Shown: positions 32,767-42,844 of the stretch, one piece after another
Numbering within the stretch: position 1 is the first letter of the stretch
How the letters are laid out: the number at the start of each line of letters is the position of its first letter
NCBI RefSeq assembly: GCF_005938655.1
Contig: NZ_VCQT01000022.1
Span: 1-64,000, forward strand
Source of the DNA: Alloalcanivorax gelatiniphagus
GTDB lineage: Bacteria > Pseudomonadota > Gammaproteobacteria > Pseudomonadales > Alcanivoracaceae
Length of the DNA: 64,000 nt
Reading direction: 5' to 3'
The notes under the pieces: model-generated
Told to the model about the DNA's origin: nothing
Databases searched by the model: none
The model's input: the letters and a program-made list of their open reading frames with translations, nothing else
Made by a program: the position numbers and the translations under genes

Positions 32767-34749
32767 TCAACATGATCTTACCTCCGGCTTCCAATACTGT
32801 TGCCACGCCAGCAACTGGAGCACTACCCATAACTGCTGCGCATAATGGCCCTTGCCCTTTAAATGCTGCTGCCAGCAATGGCGAATAGCCCGAGCATTCA
32901 GCATTGGCAACGATGATAAAGAAGCTGGTGATAACAGAGACTCCGCCCAGTCCCGCAACGGCCCTCGGAGCCAAACGTCCAGAGGAACGGCAAACCCCAT
33001 CTTGGGCCGTTCTATCAACCCACGAGGAACGTGCCGGTAGAGAATGTCGCGCAGCACGCGCTTGCCTTGCCCTTGATCCACTCGCTGCGATAACGGCAAA
33101 GACCAAGCTGCCCTGAACACGATCGGATCCAGAAACGGCGCCCTCACCTCGAGGCTGGACGCCATACTCGCCCGGTCAACCTTCACCAGCACATCGTCCA
33201 CCATATAAGTCAGCGTATCCATGAGCATCATCCACTCCGCCTGACTGAAGCCTTCCATCGCAGAGAAGGCGGTGGCAGAAGGAACCTTACCGGTGGAATC
33301 CTTATCGAGAAACAAGCCAGGATTACAATTCATGGAAGAGAGATCGGCATAGAATGCCTCGGGCGAATCACAGCCAAACAATTCCGCCAGCTTGTACAGC
33401 TTCTCGCCGAAAGTACGCACCTGGAAGCGAGAAGGCAGCACCTGACTCACCAACCCCATCACCCCGTCATAGCCTGCGGATGGTACGGCCCGCAGCAATG
33501 CAGCCAATACAGCCCTGACCGGGTGCGGCAACCGGGAGATACGAGCCCACACGCGCGGCCCCCAGACATGGCGATTGTAGCCACCGAACAGCTCATCTCC
33601 ACCATCCCCACTCAGTACCACCGTCACATACTCACGAGTCAACGACGCCACCAAGCAAGTGGGTAATTGAGAGGAGTCGGCAAAGGGCTCATCATACAGC
33701 TGCGGCAGGCTCGGCACGATGTCCAATGCCATTTGCGCTGTGGCCCGCAAAGTAGTGTGCTCAGTGCCTAGATGGGCCGCCACCGCTGCGGCATGCTCGG
33801 ATTCATCATAACGGGGGTCGTCAAACCCTACGGTAAAGGTTCTAACCGGCCGCGACACCTGCGCCTGCATCAGCGCCACTATAAGAGAGCTATCGATACC
33901 CCCGGACAGAAAGGCCCCCAGCGGCACGTCCGCCTCCATCATTCTGCCCACAGCGCCCTGTAGAACCATCTCCATATCGTGAGACGACAAAGAGCGGCGC
34001 CCCTCATGCGACAGATTGTCGGCGGCCTCCTTCTTCGTAGACCACCATTGAACCGGAAAGGGACGAATGCCGGATGCGAGCTGGGAGCGGGAGAGAGTCA
34101 ATAAGGAACCGGGTGGAAGCTTGAAGACATCGCGGTAGATACTGTTACGCCCCCCTACACACCCATAACGGAGATAGCGCTCCACTACTGATTCATCCAA
34201 CACAGGCTCCCAACCAGGGACAGCTCGTAGGGCCTTTAGCTCAGAGGCGAAAGCAAAATTACCGTTCAGCCACCCATAATATAACGGCTTCTCACCGAAA
34301 CGATCCCTCGCCAGGGCAAGAGATTGCTGTTGCCTATCCCATAATGCCAGCGCAAACATCCCACTAGCCGCCTGCAGGGTAGCTTCAATGCCCTGTACGG
34401 CAAAAGACAGGAGAAGGGTTTCGGTATCAGAATGCCCTCGCCAGTAGACAGGAGCACCCGCGCGCCCCTCAACCTGCGCCCTAAGTTGACGATGATTGTA
34501 AATCTCGCCATTAAATACCAGCGCATAGCGCCCACAAGGCGAGATCATGGGCTGATGACCGGCTTCCGAAATATCAAGAATAGATAACCGGCGATGGCCT
34601 AGCGACAGCCCGACGCGACAGTCCTGCCACACTCCTCGGCTATCCGGGCCACGGGAAGCGATCATATCCGACATCACATGAACAATCTCGGATACTGATT
34701 TCTGGCCGCTTTGATAATCTGAATAAAAGTAACCAGCTACGCCACACAT
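32767..34749 (-). CDS. Asparagine-synthase-like glutamine amidotransferase (WbpS-like role possible)
   Basis: 660 residues. MCGVAGYF gives the catalytic Cys2 of a class II glutaminase. The C-terminal synthase domain has SGGIDSSLI (PP-loop, ATP), VVLSGDGGDELFGGYNRH and RAPFLDP. In polysaccharide loci such proteins amidate uronic acids (for example WbpS and WbpG-related steps in P. aeruginosa) as well as making asparagine. With WbpO and WbpB/E/D products nearby, amidation of GalNAcA or a 2,3-diacetamido-uronate is the favoured role; this is inference. Confidence 0.85.
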   Translation of the reverse strand: MCGVAGYFYSDYQSGQKSVSEIVHVMSDMIASRGPDSRGVWQDCRVGLSLGHRRLSILDISEAGHQPMISPCGRYALVFNGEIYNHRQLRAQVEGRAGAPVYWRGHSDTETLLLSFAVQGIEATLQAASGMFALALWDRQQQSLALARDRFGEKPLYYGWLNGNFAFASELKALRAVPGWEPVLDESVVERYLRYGCVGGRNSIYRDVFKLPPGSLLTLSRSQLASGIRPFPVQWWSTKKEAADNLSHEGRRSLSSHDMEMVLQGAVGRMMEADVPLGAFLSGGIDSSLIVALMQAQVSRPVRTFTVGFDDPRYDESEHAAAVAAHLGTEHTTLRATAQMALDIVPSLPQLYDEPFADSSQLPTCLVASLTREYVTVVLSGDGGDELFGGYNRHVWGPRVWARISRLPHPVRAVLAALLRAVPSAGYDGVMGLVSQVLPSRFQVRTFGEKLYKLAELFGCDSPEAFYADLSSMNCNPGLFLDKDSTGKVPSATAFSAMEGFSQAEWMMLMDTLTYMVDDVLVKVDRASMASSLEVRAPFLDPIVFRAAWSLPLSQRVDQGQGKRVLRDILYRHVPRGLIERPKMGFAVPLDVWLRGPLRDWAESLLSPASLSSLPMLNARAIRHCWQQHLKGKGHYAQQLWVVLQLLAWQQYWKPEVRSC

Positions 34750-34845
34750 GAAGCAAACCCCAACAGAGAGGAGGATGAATTGCGCTGAAGTTTTGGGTAA
34801 CTTTAAAGCACCTTGACATTCAAGAGAGAAACTAAAATCATTTTA

Positions 34846-35622
34846 CTATTGTGATGGCCGCGAAAATTTATACGTCAATGCCGCACCTACACTGGAGACT
34901 GCAGCCCAATAAACAACCAGCAAGAGATAGCCTTGAGCTTGCCCATAAGGCCATAGTGCGACAGCGCCAGCCATAGGACTAAGAAAGAAAAATAAACGGA
35001 ATCTAGTTCGCTTCCTGCCTGGCATTAAGAGCAAACCTTTACTATCCATATACCCTAGTTTTCGGTAGGCAACATAGCCAAACGCGACTGCAAGACCAAC
35101 GCTCATAAGCTGATCTTTGCTAATCACGAAAATCACAGGCGCCATAAACCTAAACCATGCAAGCCATGAAAAAGTAGCAGCTTTCATTTCTCGGTCGTTA
35201 AGGAGGTTATGCAATGAAAAAACCAAAATCAGAGCGAAAAAAAACAACCACCAAGAAGCATCGAAAAACTTATTCATCACTATGGTACAGGCTAAAAATG
35301 TAGCTAGCCTGATGACAACCCAAAGGCAAACCCATAAATTTAGATTGCGTGCTCCTTGAGGACCACGATGCCTTCCATATTTCTCATATTTAGCCGCATA
35401 AATATCATTGGCCATGTAGCCAATCTCATAGATACTAATGAAAGCGATGTAGTTGAGAAACAATGCAAAAATATTTTGTGAAACTGTTACACCATCACCA
35501 ATCCATACAACAAGCCACAATGCAGCGATCCATTCAAAAATAACATGAAAAGCTATTGACCCCTCTTTTAAACGAGTTTGATAGAAATAGCTAAAAGGCA
35601 GCAAATAAAAACTCATAGCCAA
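34846..35622 (-). CDS. UbiA-like integral membrane prenyltransferase homologue
   Basis: 258 residues with about seven hydrophobic helices. Residues near 68-82, YMANDIYAAKYEKYG, resemble the NDxxDxxxD motif of UbiA prenyltransferases, but the first two aspartates are spaced as ND..A..YE, so it is degenerate or divergent. It overlaps the upstream HAD gene by 10 bases. UbiA plus HAD pairs transfer a phosphorylated sugar to polyprenyl phosphate and then dephosphorylate it (as with decaprenyl-phosphoryl-ribose). The role here is inferred from this pairing. Confidence 0.6.
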   Translation of the reverse strand: MAMSFYLLPFSYFYQTRLKEGSIAFHVIFEWIAALWLVVWIGDGVTVSQNIFALFLNYIAFISIYEIGYMANDIYAAKYEKYGRHRGPQGARNLNLWVCLWVVIRLATFLACTIVMNKFFDASWWLFFFALILVFSLHNLLNDREMKAATFSWLAWFRFMAPVIFVISKDQLMSVGLAVAFGYVAYRKLGYMDSKGLLLMPGRKRTRFRLFFFLSPMAGAVALWPYGQAQGYLLLVVYWAAVSSVGAALTYKFSRPSQ

Positions 35623-36284
35623 GTCTCCAGATATTCAGCATCCAGACCTTGCCAACGCATTCGGTCTTTGCTTCTATTGAGCACCACCACTGGTTTATCC
35701 GCACAGCATAACAAAGGCTTATCAGTAAGATTGTCAGATATTACCGTCGAAATATTCCCGAACGCCCCCCCCTCAATAATAGAAGCCAAGCGTTCAATTT
35801 TTTCTCCGGTGATATCTACTAACAAACGCCCGGTATACTTACCGGAACTACACTCCAGCTCACTCGCTACATATTGACACTTTAGTCGCGCAGCCAGAGC
35901 AGCGACAAAAGGACTGATACTAGCTGAGGCCAAAACGAGCGTCTCTCCGTCACAGACTCGCAACCGGGACCAGACCGCGGCCTGCGTTTTATAAGTCATT
36001 AAATGGTCAAGATAACACTCTGCAGTGAACTCTAATTCCTTCTTAGTTGCACCACGCAAAAAATAAATAATAACATGCTTGAAAAAATGCCTTCCCCTAA
36101 CCCTTTCCATTAAAAGAAAAGCCAAATATACCGGGGAATACCTTGTGGAAAAAGCCCATAACAAAGCTCGCATGAAAGGGCTACCAGCTCGAGCAATATG
36201 GGCCTGAACAAGCCCCAATGTAGTATCTGCACTAAACAGAGTTCCACACACGTCCACTACACAGTAGCGTTTATTATTAACCAT
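35613..36284 (-). CDS. HAD-superfamily phosphatase, UbiA partner
   Basis: 223 residues from the ATG at 36284, preceded by AAGAGTGGGG. VVDVCGTLFSADTTL (near residues 9-23) is motif I (DxCGT), LVLASASISPFVAAL is motif II, and VISDNLTDKPLL is motif IV. Together they mark a HAD-IB-type phosphohydrolase of the SerB-like group. It overlaps the UbiA-like gene by 10 bases, so the products presumably act in sequence. An earlier ATG at 36362 gives an unlikely extension. Confidence 0.75.
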   Translation of the reverse strand: MVNNKRYCVVDVCGTLFSADTTLGLVQAHIARAGSPFMRALLWAFSTRYSPVYLAFLLMERVRGRHFFKHVIIYFLRGATKKELEFTAECYLDHLMTYKTQAAVWSRLRVCDGETLVLASASISPFVAALAARLKCQYVASELECSSGKYTGRLLVDITGEKIERLASIIEGGAFGNISTVISDNLTDKPLLCCADKPVVVLNRSKDRMRWQGLDAEYLETWL

Positions 36285-36362
36285 GCGCGCCCCACTCTTG
36301 CACGACAAAAACAATACGCACTGAACCGAGACCATTTCCATAGGAGTTTGGCGGCTCGGCAA

Positions 36363-36686
36363 TTGAACAATAGACTTTAGAGCTTTCTATCACAGAAATT
36401 GCATCTCCAACGATACCTTCAACAGTGGCCCCGAATTGTGGTTTATGTTGGAATAAAATAAAGATCTACAACGGAGCCGGTCATCCGACGGTGACACTCC
36501 TCAGGGGAAGGTACCGATCTGTTATACATACGCATGATAGCCTCCAAATGGCAGATGCCACTAGGTGGTAATGCCCCAAAAAAGCACCAAAATATGCACT
36601 CGTCGTATCTGCTTGGACAAATACATCAATCTCTATACAAATAGCGCCCAAGAAAACAAGCCCGATTTCATTACATCGCCAACCGT
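36363..36686. other. Gap containing a gene-end remnant
   Basis: No full gene. On the minus strand a frame without start (about 36265-36450) reads VEGIVGDAISVIESSK, then SIAEPPNSYGNGLG and VVQEWGAHG, and stops inside the HAD gene. It has the look of the end of a real protein cut by recombination; I do not recognise it. The rest, 36451-36686, shows nothing I can support. Confidence 0.3.
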
Positions 36687-37931
36687 CTATTTTACCCTAT
36701 CATGCCGCTGTTTCTTCTCATGGAATAAATCAATCAATCTGGATGCTTGATTTTTTGCACTATAAAACTCATCAGCGCTCCCTCGTGAGAAATGGTCTTC
36801 TTCAGACAGTTCCCAACTTTTAAATGACTTTATGATTATGTTCATCAGCCCTTCTGCATCATTATGGTCAACGACGTCACCCAGACCACTATTCCGCACC
36901 ACATCTGCGGTGCAACTACCCCTGTCCGTAACTGCTATAACTCTTCGTCCAGCAAGCATATAATCCAAAAGTTTCGAGGGGAAAAACATCGCGTCATCAG
37001 AGTTTTTTGTTGGAGTATCAATTAACAGAAGAATATCGGCGTCTGACTGAAGCTCGATAGCCTGATCAAATGCAAGAAGACCTACATGCTTTATGCCGAG
37101 ATTCTGATCCTCCAGAATCTTTTTTACGCCTCGATCCACCTCTCCTGCCAGCACAACTTCTATTTTTGATAAAACATCTTTATTATAAGCACGAATTAAA
37201 TTAAATGCGTCAACTATAATTTTCGGGGTACGGGTCCCCACAAGTCCGCCCGTATAGACTAACTTCATTTTCTTCTTCTTTTTCCAGCGCTTATCTTTAA
37301 GATCATCAGGATCGAAAACATTAGGAAAAACCACCATTTTATGAGCAAAATTTGGGTACAATTCAGCATACCTAAGCAATGTTTTATCTGATGTAAAGCT
37401 CAATATCGTGGCAGCGGAGAAACAACGACTCTCCATAGTCGCGTTCCAATCCTTCGCTGGCTCAGAAGGCCTCAAAGGATTAATTGTCCAAGGATCACTA
37501 AGATGCAAAACCCAAGGACACCGGTAGTGCTGCTGAAGCCTATACGCCATCATTGTTGATGACAAAGGGTAAGAGCGAGAGTAAATGATGTCGGGGCTTT
37601 CTTTTAAGTTACGACAAACCAAATAAGCCCAAAAAGAAAAACTTTTCTTCGAATCAGGCATACTCATAATAGAAGGGAATATTTTTCTCAATATAACATT
37701 TGTGTATCTTGACTCCAATAAAGGCAAATTTATAATTTGCCGAACGTCACGCAGGAAAACTTCTAAACTAGAGTCATACGGCATATACAGCGTAGGGTTT
37801 TTTGACGTGACGATATCAATATGCAGCCCAGCGTCCCTTCCAAGATATTTTAAATACTTAGCCACCTGGAGAGACTCGGAATCCTTTTTAGGTGGACAGG
37901 AAATCGACACTAGAAGAACGTTCAATTTCAC
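36687..37931 (-). CDS. Glycosyltransferase family 4 (GT-B)
   Basis: 414 residues. It begins MKLNVLLVSISCPPKKDSESLQ and has SRSYPLSSTMMAYRLQ with WVLHLSDPWTINPL in the N-terminal domain. In the C-terminal domain it has LVYTGGLVGTRTPKIIVDAF and FPSKLLDYMLAGRRVIAVT. Family-4/9-like motifs are present, but the exact donor is unknown. AT-rich. Its stop lies at the end of an AT-rich gap; its start overlaps the following GT gene's stop by 4 bases. Confidence 0.82.
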   Translation of the reverse strand: MKLNVLLVSISCPPKKDSESLQVAKYLKYLGRDAGLHIDIVTSKNPTLYMPYDSSLEVFLRDVRQIINLPLLESRYTNVILRKIFPSIMSMPDSKKSFSFWAYLVCRNLKESPDIIYSRSYPLSSTMMAYRLQQHYRCPWVLHLSDPWTINPLRPSEPAKDWNATMESRCFSAATILSFTSDKTLLRYAELYPNFAHKMVVFPNVFDPDDLKDKRWKKKKKMKLVYTGGLVGTRTPKIIVDAFNLIRAYNKDVLSKIEVVLAGEVDRGVKKILEDQNLGIKHVGLLAFDQAIELQSDADILLLIDTPTKNSDDAMFFPSKLLDYMLAGRRVIAVTDRGSCTADVVRNSGLGDVVDHNDAEGLMNIIIKSFKSWELSEEDHFSRGSADEFYSAKNQASRLIDLFHEKKQRHDRVK

Positions 37932-39169
37932 TTTTTATTACCCCGTGATGACGCCGCAGCCATACAATTCACATATGCATCGAGTACACCCTCAATTGAA
38001 AAATGCTTCATTCCTGCGTCACGAGCGTTTTTTTTAGCTAGAGGTAATTTCCCACTACTAAGCAAAGAAAAAAACCATTCTGATGCTGAATCCAATGCAG
38101 ACTCATCAACATGGTCTATTGCAAAGCCAAACTCAGGGGCAATATATGAAGCAGAATCACCTATATTCTTTATTGTGGCAACCACAGGCAACCCGCACAA
38201 CAAATATTCACCTAGCTTCACAGGTGAAACAGCCCTCATTGAGTAGGAAGGCTCAATAAAAACCAGACCTAAATCTACGAATGAAAGATATCTGGGAACT
38301 TCTGAGCCCGCAACATGCCTTACAGCGCAGCTATCAGCCTCATTACGGGGCAAATGGCTTATCGCCTCCCTCGCCAAATCGGGGCTTGGCGTCAACACCA
38401 ACAGCTGCGCGCCTGGCAGCCTGAGACGCAGCCGGAGAAAAAACTGCAAGACTTGGTCAAAACGATACTTTCCGCCTAAAGAGCCGACATACGCAATCGT
38501 CGGAGCATCGACATTAAAACCTAGGCTCTTCTTTAAATGCGTATAAACATCCTCGTTGTCAGGAGAAAAAGCTGCTGAATCTCTTCCATTTCCAACAACG
38601 AAAGTCTTACTAGCATCAAAATTTGCACCAGCTCTCTCCTGCAAAATAATTGCAGCGTCCTTAGAACGGACCATTACAGCGTCGGCAGCGTGAAGTGCCC
38701 GAAACTCAATATCACGAAGGAACCTATGGGCAAGACTTGAAACTGACATTCCCCCAAACTCAATTTTTTCATCGATTGGGAGGCCATCTGAATCAAAGAC
38801 AACGGGAAGGCCTAAACTATTATTAATACGCTGAATAGCCCAGGCTGGGAGAGTAGCTCTTGGCATCAAAATATTAATCTTCCAGTCTTTGATTGCCCGT
38901 CTCAGAACTTTCTTAGAGCGCAATACAGTGAGCACGCTTCCAATAGATACAGAAGGCCAACGTAATATATTCACTGAACGATAAGGAATATCCATCTCTT
39001 CACAAGCTCGTTGAACTCGGCTCAATCGTTCAGGATCCGCCCAAGTGAACTGCAACACATGAAACTTGTAACCATACAACCTAAGACGCATAAAAATTGG
39101 AGCAAAAAGGCTCTCAAGATAATTGACTTGAGGCCCGTCCCATGTCACAAACAAAACATTAGTTTGCAT
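37928..39169 (-). CDS. Glycosyltransferase family 4 (GT-B)
   Basis: 413 residues. MQTNVLFVTWDGPQVNYLES at the N-terminus, then IAYVGSLGGKYRFDQVLQFF at the start of the donor domain, and SFVDLGLVFIEPSYSMRAVSPVKLGEYLLCGLPVVAT, with the K-x-x-EY variant of the nucleotide-sugar motif. ATGA-type overlap with the downstream GT. Its product presumably adds one of the repeat-unit sugars; donor unknown. Confidence 0.82.
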   Translation of the reverse strand: MQTNVLFVTWDGPQVNYLESLFAPIFMRLRLYGYKFHVLQFTWADPERLSRVQRACEEMDIPYRSVNILRWPSVSIGSVLTVLRSKKVLRRAIKDWKINILMPRATLPAWAIQRINNSLGLPVVFDSDGLPIDEKIEFGGMSVSSLAHRFLRDIEFRALHAADAVMVRSKDAAIILQERAGANFDASKTFVVGNGRDSAAFSPDNEDVYTHLKKSLGFNVDAPTIAYVGSLGGKYRFDQVLQFFLRLRLRLPGAQLLVLTPSPDLAREAISHLPRNEADSCAVRHVAGSEVPRYLSFVDLGLVFIEPSYSMRAVSPVKLGEYLLCGLPVVATIKNIGDSASYIAPEFGFAIDHVDESALDSASEWFFSLLSSGKLPLAKKNARDAGMKHFSIEGVLDAYVNCMAAASSRGNKK

Positions 39170-39177
39170 AGGAAGTC

Positions 39178-40275
39178 CTATTCTAAAGGGCTAAGCCCTG
39201 AATCAATCAATAACAAATTTATTCTTTCGAATTGCTTTGAGTAAGTATTCTCACGTGCGAAGCTCTTCCTAGCATTTTTCTTTTCGATGCTGTTTTCCAC
39301 GTGGATGTTGGAAACCGTTTGGTTAAAGACTCTTTTGAACTCAGCCTGACTATCCGCCATCTGTATTAAATTTCTTTTATCGGCGTATTCATCTGTGTAA
39401 GTCGCAACACAAACTTTTCCAGAAGATAGGTACTCCATCAATTTATGGGGGTTCGAAAGTTGATCTCTAAATTCATCTGCACGATAAACTAAGAGTGTGA
39501 TATCGACACCAGCGAGAATCTTCCCAACCTTGCCTGGGGAGACTCGCCCATACCATATTACATTAGGATAGGCGTTTAGAGCTCTGTAACAGTTATTGCT
39601 TTTATCGTACCCACCGACCAATAGAAAAGTTATATCTGGATGACTATGTATAATCGAAGAAAAAAGAGCTATATCCAAATAAGGTATATCTAAATTACCA
39701 ACGTAAGCAGCCTTAACAGCTGACCCGGCTTCTATTTGTTCTACTCCATCCTCAAATTGATTTAATACATCATCGCTGACGCCATGATTTATCTTATGTA
39801 TTTTACCACTAACCGCTGATAGTTTTTGACGAATGACATTAGAAGTACAAAAAACAATATCTGCTGTCTCAGCGGCTGTTAAAGGATTAAAGTTTTGATT
39901 AAGATCTACTTGGTGGTATATCTTAAGTCTTTGACCAGCAAACGAAAGGTCGTAAAATCTCGAATTTTCGAAACTCCAAACACAATCAATTTTGGCTTCC
40001 GCAACTCTTTCCAACGCATTCAGCCATCGTCTTTCAATAAAGGATTTAATTACGGGAAATAAAAACCGCAGGCCACGCATGACCACACCTGAGCGAACAA
40101 TTTCTATATCACCTTGTCTTGTTTTTATCTTCTCTAAAATAATACCTTTGATTCTTTCTGGTGGACCTAAGAATAAAACGCGATGCCCGCGCCTCGCTAG
40201 CTCCAACGCATAATGGTGTTTACTGACAAAGTGCTCGCCCCAAGACTCCGGTGATATGATAAGAATTGTTTTCAT
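39178..40275 (-). CDS. Glycosyltransferase, GT1/GT4-like
   Basis: 365 residues. [23 protein letters not shown] and LIYHQVDL-type [13 protein letters not shown] in the first half; [20 protein letters not shown] (about residues 265-285) carries the E-x-L-x-x-G-K form of the donor motif. It overlaps the following acetyltransferase gene by 4 bases and precedes the pair of GT4 genes. AT-rich. Confidence 0.8.
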   Translation of the reverse strand: MKTILIISPESWGEHFVSKHHYALELARRGHRVLFLGPPERIKGIILEKIKTRQGDIEIVRSGVVMRGLRFLFPVIKSFIERRWLNALERVAEAKIDCVWSFENSRFYDLSFAGQRLKIYHQVDLNQNFNPLTAAETADIVFCTSNVIRQKLSAVSGKIHKINHGVSDDVLNQFEDGVEQIEAGSAVKAAYVGNLDIPYLDIALFSSIIHSHPDITFLLVGGYDKSNNCYRALNAYPNVIWYGRVSPGKVGKILAGVDITLLVYRADEFRDQLSNPHKLMEYLSSGKVCVATYTDEYADKRNLIQMADSQAEFKRVFNQTVSNIHVENSIEKKNARKSFARENTYSKQFERINLLLIDSGLSPLE

Positions 40276-40961
40276 TTTTCTCTTTTATGCACTTCAGTCA
40301 AAAAACTTGATTCTTTTATAATTTTTTCTTCGCTCCAATCCCACCATTTAATCGACATTAGCTCATAAATTTTTTTATCTGAAAATCTGTAACGAATAAT
40401 GCGTGCGGGATTTCCTGCTACGATTGCATAGGGAGGAACGCTGGATGTAACAACTGCACCTGCAGCGATAACTGCGCCATCTCCTATGGAAACACCAGAA
40501 AGAAGTATCGCACTATCCCCAATCCAAACATCATTCCCAACCTCGATTTTTCCTTTGCTTATTTCAGCATCTTCTAGCTCTTCAATTTTGAGAATATTTC
40601 TTTCGATGAAATATGTAGTAGTTCGATCAAGATTATGAAACGATTCATAGATAGCTACATTTCTGGCTATAGAGCAAAATGAGCCGATTTCAATTGAGGA
40701 TTTTTTACTATTGAGAAATACACCTGGCCCCCACAAGGAGGTAAATCTATGGATGGCTATTTCACCCGAAAGGTGGGTTTTATAAAGTTTGCAGCATTCT
40801 CCTATTGATACATTACCTTCTATCGTACAGCCTGAAACCCAACTCCTCGGTCCAATCTTTGCAGTCACATCAATATAATTTACTCTCTCAATCCTTTTTT
40901 TTATAAACATGAAAAGCGAATCTGAAAAACTTTTTTTACTGAGCCACATTACATACTCCAA
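40272..40961 (-). CDS. Left-handed beta-helix O-acetyltransferase (CatB-like)
   Basis: 229 residues. Hexapeptide repeats appear from residue 35 ([20 protein letters not shown]) and the characteristic loop with a catalytic His ([10 protein letters not shown], near residue 110). [48 protein letters not shown] is the end of the domain, with the final WWDW motif. It acetylates a sugar hydroxyl in the cytoplasm. Confidence 0.87.
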   Translation of the reverse strand: MEYVMWLSKKSFSDSLFMFIKKRIERVNYIDVTAKIGPRSWVSGCTIEGNVSIGECCKLYKTHLSGEIAIHRFTSLWGPGVFLNSKKSSIEIGSFCSIARNVAIYESFHNLDRTTTYFIERNILKIEELEDAEISKGKIEVGNDVWIGDSAILLSGVSIGDGAVIAAGAVVTSSVPPYAIVAGNPARIIRYRFSDKKIYELMSIKWWDWSEEKIIKESSFLTEVHKREK

Positions 40962-40974
40962 ATACCGCCGGCCC

Positions 40975-42009
40975 TTATTTGGCGATTTCCTCAGCTATGA
41001 TTTCAAACATTCTCGGGGTTCTCAGCCTTGCGGCACTTACGTAACGATCGATACTATCATTCTCAAGACTGGAAAATGTTTCAGATCCTTCATTCATCTT
41101 AAGGTTCTCGATTCTATGAGAAATATCCTTCAACGATAAACTACGCTCTGTATTATCAAAAACATCACGCAAAGTTACTTCAATCTTTGGAGTATTAGAG
41201 GCTATTGCTATAAATGGGGTCTTTGTGGCGATCGCCATAACCACACCATGAAATCTACCAGTTATAAAGAAAGAAGCACCTTTTACAGGCGTCACTAATT
41301 TTCTATCTCTCATTTTATTGGCATAGTTGGGTCTTAAGATCAACGGATCATAGCCAAACAACTGCCTAGTTCGAGACTTTACTTTAGGGTAAAAATTTCT
41401 AAATAAGGTTTTAGCACTTTTATTTTGGTAAAAACTTACACTTTTTCCTGCATGTTTCTCGGCCATGTCATGCATATGGCGCGACCTATCAGAAAGTACA
41501 CTGTCAGTGAAAACAATATTTCTATGATTTTTTGTTTTATTAATACCATTTGACAGCCGAACAAACTCTAGCAAAGACAAATCAGGCAGGCACATGCTCT
41601 TAAGATTTAAAGATCTGCAGAACTTCAAGCTCTCTGTTTCTCTTGTAAAAACCAGTCTAAAATCTTTTAGGTACATGCTATTATCTTTACCAACATTAAA
41701 CAAAGAAGCATTAATAAGGAAAATTGGCACCCTTAACTTCTCTTTTGCATACCTCGCCAATTTAAGAAGATCTGCGGCACGAGTGTATTTATGGGGCGAA
41801 TGGATCGTGCCTTCACCATTAACTATTATTGCATCAATTTCTAAGGACTCTATAAAGCCTCTGGATGGCTCCCAAGGAACCCCCGTCGGCCAATAACCGA
41901 CAGGAGTAATGCCGGCTTTATTTAGACCTGAATCGATTGCACTCATTACAGCCATGCATCCATAATGCCCAGTTATAGATGTGTCATTAAAAACTAGAAC
42001 TCTCATCAT
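40975..42009 (-). CDS. Polysaccharide pyruvyltransferase family protein
   Basis: 344 residues. The N-terminus [15 protein letters not shown] and VNGEGTIHS (near 74-82) fit the family, and [23 protein letters not shown] (about residues 247-269) is its signature. These enzymes add a pyruvate ketal from phosphoenolpyruvate to a sugar. It overlaps the next gene by 23 bases, so its start must be ATG at 42009 or slightly downstream (a second ATG follows immediately). Confidence 0.82.
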   Translation of the reverse strand: MMRVLVFNDTSITGHYGCMAVMSAIDSGLNKAGITPVGYWPTGVPWEPSRGFIESLEIDAIIVNGEGTIHSPHKYTRAADLLKLARYAKEKLRVPIFLINASLFNVGKDNSMYLKDFRLVFTRETESLKFCRSLNLKSMCLPDLSLLEFVRLSNGINKTKNHRNIVFTDSVLSDRSRHMHDMAEKHAGKSVSFYQNKSAKTLFRNFYPKVKSRTRQLFGYDPLILRPNYANKMRDRKLVTPVKGASFFITGRFHGVVMAIATKTPFIAIASNTPKIEVTLRDVFDNTERSLSLKDISHRIENLKMNEGSETFSSLENDSIDRYVSAARLRTPRMFEIIAEEIAK

Positions 42010-42805
42010 GCCTGCTCATTTCCACTGTGCTAATGCCTTTAAAAGGTACTCCTAACGCCTCGCTGAGCCCCCTTCCAAGAACTATATTTCTCTCATCATC
42101 GATGGCCTCTCTCAGTGCCCTGGAGGTTATCGCGAAGTCAAAATCCGGATTGTGTACGCCGCCGGCCTCTGTCCACTTTCTAGTAGACGAAACGTCGGGC
42201 GCCTTGTTGTTGTAGTGTTGATCATAGCCAGTTCGAAACAAGGACATACCTATAATGCATAGTTCTTTGAAATCTGTAGACAATACAAAATCGATAATTA
42301 TTGATCCAATCGTTGGGCTGTAAGGCGTAAATTTTCTACAGATTCTTCGATAACTTGATGGGGGCAGAAAGGCGACCTCAACCTCTTGTATAGTGCGCTT
42401 GAGGCTTTCACGTTTCTGCAAGTAATCCTTGAGTGTTGCTGCCGTAAGTGTTGGATAAATGATTTTTTTAACTTTATGTTCATTCAAGATCTTATTATTT
42501 AGGACACCAGCAGCACGCTCGCCTTCCATTTTGAAATTATGGAAAAGAAAATCCGTTCTATTTCCCAGTGCACCACTTAATTCCGTCGCATGCTTAACGC
42601 CAGCATTCATTCTTATAATTATGTCATAGTCATCAATATCTTTTCCTTTCGCGTCAAGCTCCACTTCCGACGCAGGACCAATAATAATTATTCTTTTGTT
42701 TTTAAATAAAGACCTTGGAAGATCGTCGCGCCCTGAAATTAACTCCAGTCTAAATCGCCAATATGATCGCTTAATCAGCCAAGTGATATAGGATTTATTT
42801 TTCAA
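41987..42805 (-). CDS. GT29 (sialyltransferase)-like glycosyltransferase
   Basis: 272 residues. IIIIGPASEVELDAKG...DYDIIIRMNAG (about residues 38-70) corresponds to the L-sialyl motif of GT29 (nucleotide-binding), and YSPTIGSIIIDFVLSTDFKELCIIGMSLF to the S-motif region; a late HNPDFDF includes a conserved His. Bacterial GT29 relatives are not all sialyltransferases, and no sialic-acid or CMP-Neu genes are visible in this window, so the donor is uncertain (CMP-Kdo or another CMP-sugar is possible). Confidence 0.68.
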   Translation of the reverse strand: MKNKSYITWLIKRSYWRFRLELISGRDDLPRSLFKNKRIIIIGPASEVELDAKGKDIDDYDIIIRMNAGVKHATELSGALGNRTDFLFHNFKMEGERAAGVLNNKILNEHKVKKIIYPTLTAATLKDYLQKRESLKRTIQEVEVAFLPPSSYRRICRKFTPYSPTIGSIIIDFVLSTDFKELCIIGMSLFRTGYDQHYNNKAPDVSSTRKWTEAGGVHNPDFDFAITSRALREAIDDERNIVLGRGLSEALGVPFKGISTVEMSRHDESSSF

Positions 42806-42844
42806 AATATATCAGCCAATGCCAGTTATTAACTTATAGCAGCA

